This document shows positions 61,301 through 64,000 of a stretch of DNA of 64,000 bases, one piece after another. Made by a program: the position numbers and the translations under genes. The notes beneath the pieces are model-generated. The model was given only the letters and a program-made list of their open reading frames with translations. It was not told the DNA's origin and did no database searches. Positions within the stretch are counted from its first letter, which is position 1. Each line of letters starts with the position of its first letter. The DNA comes from Clostridium_AT radicumherbarum (GTDB lineage Bacteria > Bacillota > Clostridia > Clostridiales > Clostridiaceae), in contig NZ_JBJHZY010000001.1 in assembly GCF_045310525.1 (NCBI RefSeq), positions 1,116,001-1,180,000 of the forward strand, in the 5' to 3' direction.

Positions 61301-64000
61301 TTAAGCGATGGTACAAATACTTTCAGTATGGGTGCTATTTTAAATGCTCCTCCTCCAGCAATTAATATTACAGTTACAGCTAAAAATAAGGCTCCAGAGA
61401 AAGCAACTAGTAATATAGCTTCAATTGAACTAATAAGCGGAGGCGGAAAAGTTGTAGATAAGAAAACTTATTCTGCAGGTAGCAGTGATGTAACCTACAC
61501 TTATTCAAAGAATGCACCTGCTGCAGGATACTATTTTGCAAAGATTACAGATAATCAAGGCTTTGTTGCAGTTACTGCTCCTATATGGCTTGGTTCTGCA
61601 CCAAAGGTTGGAATAACCTCAGTTGTTAATAGTGCCGTAATGCCTGTTACAACAGAGCCACTTAGCTTAACAACAACTTTCTTTAATAATGAAAGTACTG
61701 CTGCAACTCTTAAATCTATATCTTATACAGTAGATGGAGATACTTCAGCTAATAAAACCTATACACCTGTTACAAGTATTGCTACTTTAGGCAGTGCTAC
61801 CCATGTATTTTCTTATACACCAACAACAGCTGGAACTAAAACAGTAAATATAAGCGCTGTAATTACTGTTAATGGGGTAGATACTACTTACACTGCAACT
61901 AGTACTATGAAAGTTGCGGATATTGACAAAGTGTTATATGTAGGACTTGATGCATCTCATGGTAATGAATATGTTAGTGGAGGAAGCTACCCTGATTCTA
62001 TGGCTAATATGATGACTCTTGCAGCAAATAATAGCCTAAGAGTGGTACAGCTTAAAACTTCACAAGATTTTATTGCTGCCTGCAGCAATCCTAAATATAA
62101 AATGATTATTTTGAATGCACCATCTAGAAAGAGTGTTGCCGCATGGCTTACTCCAACTGACTATACACCAGATGAAATTGCTGCCTTAAAAATATTCTCG
62201 GAAAATGGAAATACACTTGTTTTTGGAACTGTGGCAGACTATGGAGAATCTAATAATGCTGATCCAGCTTCGCCTAAAAAACATATGTCTGAACTTCAAA
62301 ATGATGTATTATCAGCTATAGGTTCCACCTTGCGTGAAGGCGATGATGAAGTTATGGATGATGCCACAAATGGCGGGCAAGCGTATAGATTATATCCGAC
62401 AGAATTTAATAAGTCAAATCCATTGCTGCTAGGTGTTGTATCCGAGCAAACATATAGCCAATACTCCGGCTCCACAATTTATGCAGTAGATAAGACAACT
62501 GGTGAACGAACGTCAACACTGCCTGAAAGCGTTAGTCCAATGGTTTATGGATTCCCAACAACATATTCAGCAGAATGTGACAATGACAACTTTGGATATG
62601 GTAGCACGAAGCCAACTTTCCCTTACGTTAATGTAGGCACTTATAAAACAGACAAGGGGCTAAATAATGACGATGGGCTATATATTCCTAAGTATGTTAA
62701 CCCAAACAGCAAGGTAGCAAATAATCCAGAAGAGAAATTACTGGCCGCTTCTGAAAAAGTAGTTCATCCAAATGGTAAAACATCATTAGTTGTTGTAGCT
62801 GGTGGTTCATTTATGAGTAACTTTGAAATACAAGTAGCTTTAGATAATGCATTTACACTTCCTTATGCTAATTACAACATAATGGATAACCTATACAAAA
62901 CGATTAATCCTGTAAAAATAACAAGCATAGCTGATGCTAAAAATCTACCTGACGGAACAGAAGTTGTAATTGAAGGAATAGCTACTAGCGGAGTAAATAC
63001 TCAAGATGAAAATGCTGATACAAACAAAGGTTTCTTTGACTGTATTTATGCGCAAGACTCAACAGGAGGTATAAATTTATTCCCAGTTGCTTATGGTGTA
63101 GAAGAAGGACAAAAGGCAAGATTCTATGGAACTATTACACATTATCAAGGTGAAGTGGAGTTAACAGTTAGCAAAGTTACTATTTTAAATGAAGACATTA
63201 ATAAAATTGAGCCTACTGTTCTTACTTCAAAGGCTTCAATGCAGCCAGAGAATACTGGACTCTTAGTAAAAACTAAAGGTATTGTATCAAATATATATAA
63301 AAATCCTGACGGAACTATTAATCAATTTACAATTAATGATGGTAGTGGACCTGCCATTGTATTTATCAATGGATACATCACAAAGGGAACAACACTTCCA
63401 TTTATTAAAGATGGTGCAACTGTTTCTGTTGTAGGCTTAGCTTCTATCGGTGAGGTAGTAAGTGATTCTGATATGCACCCAAGAATTAGGGTTAGGGATC
63501 GTGCTGAAATTGTTAATATTGATGTAGTACCTCCTGTTATCACAGTTGCGGGTGTCGTTAATAATGGTATATATAATACAGCAGTTACACCATTGGTAAG
63601 CACCGATAAGGGCATTTTTACCATGACCTTGAATGGGGACAAATATACAGGAGAGCCTATCACCAAAGAAGGAAACTATACCTTAGTCATTAATGCAGTA
63701 AATAGAGATGGATATACTTCAGAAACCACCCTAAGATTTTTAATTGATTTAACAGCTCCTAAGTTTACTATAAAGGGAATCAATGATGGAGAAGCTGTGA
63801 AACTAAATCAGGATGTAATTATTACTTGGGAATTTAGTGATGAAGGCTCTGGTTTACAAACTGTATCTGGAGACATAATAAGCGGTGATAGATTAGATAC
63901 TAGTAAAGTTGGGAAAAATACATTGACATTTTCAGCAGTTGACAAAGCTGGTAATAAAACAGTGAAGACTATTACCTATTATGTAAACTATGATTATAGT
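58394..64000 (+). CDS. Giant secreted PHP-domain (CehA/McbA-like) phosphoesterase, 3' end outside window
   Basis: ATG 58394 behind AAAGGAGG; open for 1869 codons to the window end. Signal peptide (1-33, ending VKA-A). Then a beta-rich region (35-240), a chitobiase-type Ig domain (about 245-320, IFYTTDGSNPA), an OB-fold like those of YhcR/DUF5689 (335-530), two more Ig-like repeats (530-700), a PHP metal-phosphoesterase domain (about 712-1000) with HAH at His719/His721, TDHSNSYD and FNHPGP, a glutamine-amidotransferase-like or DUF4350-like domain (about 1178-1495), a second OB-fold (1510-1710) and Ig/OmpL47-like repeats. An extracellular nucleic-acid or phosphodiester hydrolase is likely; substrate unknown. 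Confidence 0.9.
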   Translation, partial: MKKLKKSRFMAVMVSCLLLINTIMPTLLVKAAATDMDTSFKSTVNPPQSITGKTEIASWSYSSTPTVYDIPATSGYYTTTSTGNKSILNLYRNNLKFTGSFSWSTSTISNSGYNGQTDKGYWLISTSTKGFKDLIFNFNTRSSGTGPRDFNTEWSADGNNWAVFGNTSPTSPTTVKIETTSPAEQFGMALPVGAENLDTLYIRVLQKSETSEGNGTVASGGTHGVNSLQLWGAKNQAYTTPAVTVAPTTANPILDATPITLSCSDTNAQIFYTTDGSNPAATVGGSTKLYSGPFTALSEGGFNGTNPFVVKAVAKSGTLLTSDTATASFNQQIITSNEDAKKLSAGAYAWVKGIGTYLNGNTTLYIQDGMKIGSGLCIYKSGANFSSYVGKEIYVYGKASLYNGLMEIVPDDVSANVVVRNAAPTIPTPIKVMFDQLLTRDYEGMLVSCDTIKLDNVAGTNTGSYYNHSVSQANIPLTMRAKGINSSVGTTGSYVNIVNALVNYNSASPYNGIYLFSTNTSELVATATPTVEFMKASVPTGTAVPLNSMVTLATSTTGANITYSLNGGTSVTTSGNSVDVTIDSFKDGKAIITAYATDGTYTTATQTFTYTQSQVIDVTANPVSGPVVPGSPITLTSKSTGATIQYSLYKNSYSDTDGTLVGTANQTYTTPITVDAASFPVRIVAKAILTNYLDSNVVIFTYTAKKAVGGEKNYYGSIHAHTAENSDGQGTLAEADAYARDIGKYDYFILTDHSNSYDKAPATDSVAKIGNINNYNTDNQQWLNGKKAAADATTSTFLCDYGYEMTWSGGPGHINTFNTSGFVSRNNTALNNKTNDAGMQAYYQLLKNTPGSISQFNHPGPTFGNFSNFAYYDPQIDDKVNLIEVGNGEGAVGSGGYFQSIDQYILALDKGWHLAPTNNGDNHKKGWGTSNTCATVVYTNDFTMAGIYQAMRDRSVWATENRDLDVTYHLSDGTNTFSMGAILNAPPPAINITVTAKNKAPEKATSNIASIELISGGGKVVDKKTYSAGSSDVTYTYSKNAPAAGYYFAKITDNQGFVAVTAPIWLGSAPKVGITSVVNSAVMPVTTEPLSLTTTFFNNESTAATLKSISYTVDGDTSANKTYTPVTSIATLGSATHVFSYTPTTAGTKTVNISAVITVNGVDTTYTATSTMKVADIDKVLYVGLDASHGNEYVSGGSYPDSMANMMTLAANNSLRVVQLKTSQDFIAACSNPKYKMIILNAPSRKSVAAWLTPTDYTPDEIAALKIFSENGNTLVFGTVADYGESNNADPASPKKHMSELQNDVLSAIGSTLREGDDEVMDDATNGGQAYRLYPTEFNKSNPLLLGVVSEQTYSQYSGSTIYAVDKTTGERTSTLPESVSPMVYGFPTTYSAECDNDNFGYGSTKPTFPYVNVGTYKTDKGLNNDDGLYIPKYVNPNSKVANNPEEKLLAASEKVVHPNGKTSLVVVAGGSFMSNFEIQVALDNAFTLPYANYNIMDNLYKTINPVKITSIADAKNLPDGTEVVIEGIATSGVNTQDENADTNKGFFDCIYAQDSTGGINLFPVAYGVEEGQKARFYGTITHYQGEVELTVSKVTILNEDINKIEPTVLTSKASMQPENTGLLVKTKGIVSNIYKNPDGTINQFTINDGSGPAIVFINGYITKGTTLPFIKDGATVSVVGLASIGEVVSDSDMHPRIRVRDRAEIVNIDVVPPVITVAGVVNNGIYNTAVTPLVSTDKGIFTMTLNGDKYTGEPITKEGNYTLVINAVNRDGYTSETTLRFLIDLTAPKFTIKGINDGEAVKLNQDVIITWEFSDEGSGLQTVSGDIISGDRLDTSKVGKNTLTFSAVDKAGNKTVKTITYYVNYDYS

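Noticed and set aside
1..64000. CRISPR arrays, insertion sequences, phage attachment sites
   Set aside because: No regularly spaced identical repeats, transposase or integrase frames were seen anywhere in the window.

Overview
The window is AT-rich Firmicutes DNA and looks like a Clostridium sensu stricto chromosome. The reasons are GGAGG ribosome-binding sites ahead of nearly every gene, GTG and TTG starts, intrinsic hairpin-plus-U terminators at most transcript ends, a Gram-positive gene complement (RNase J, LCP protein, CvfB, YitT, class B PBP, GlcT/PtsG) and long multi-domain secreted glycosidases. I saw no rRNA or tRNA gene, insertion sequence, phage gene or CRISPR array.

Layout. (1) 1-11313: one-direction catabolic cluster. 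It holds an FdrA-like and a DUF1116 protein (both related to oxamate carbamoyltransferase subunits), a cyclase-family metal hydrolase, a GNAT-like protein, a thiolase-like protein lacking the usual Cys with its DUF35 partner, a three-subunit molybdenum hydroxylase and a UraA-type uracil permease. Together they suggest uptake, hydroxylation, ring opening and carbamoyl transfer on a pyrimidine-like ring. (2) 11400-20670: two giant secreted glycosidases (GH2 and GH3) that share a C-terminal module ending in a FIMAH-type helical domain. (3) 20855-24940, minus strand: TetR regulator, Lon protease and a DUF2156 protein, with a TetR operator inside the promoter. (4) 25166-31338: oppABCDF peptide transporter. 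(5) 31491-38372: SSB, LCP protein, glcT, ptsG with a RAT antiterminator, RNase J. (6) 38461-48488: mixed housekeeping genes on both strands (arginase, three very small proteins, CvfB, endonuclease IV, HAD phosphatase, DUF4153 membrane protein, SPFH plus ribbon-helix-helix pair with a 23-bp palindromic operator, YitT, EamA). (7) 48775-56958: PBP, topoisomerase III, GT4 glycosyltransferase, DbpA-like helicase and a small zinc-ribbon protein. (8) 57247-64000: remains of a nucleoside-phosphorylase paralogue, three evenly spaced LacI/CcpA-type boxes, an intact divergent phosphorylase and a giant secreted PHP-domain protein cut by the window end.

The two most unusual signals are an unnamed RNA element and the region 1 pathway. 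The RNA element occurs three times: once before ptsG and twice in tandem before the DEAD-box helicase. Each copy has two hairpins, with a possible pseudoknot in two of them. The paired bases co-vary between copies, and each unit is bounded by Shine-Dalgarno-like GAGG/GGAGG sequences. A smaller hairpin between twin Shine-Dalgarno sequences precedes the cyclase gene. All functional statements come from reading the sequence and remembered family knowledge; no search or folding program was run.
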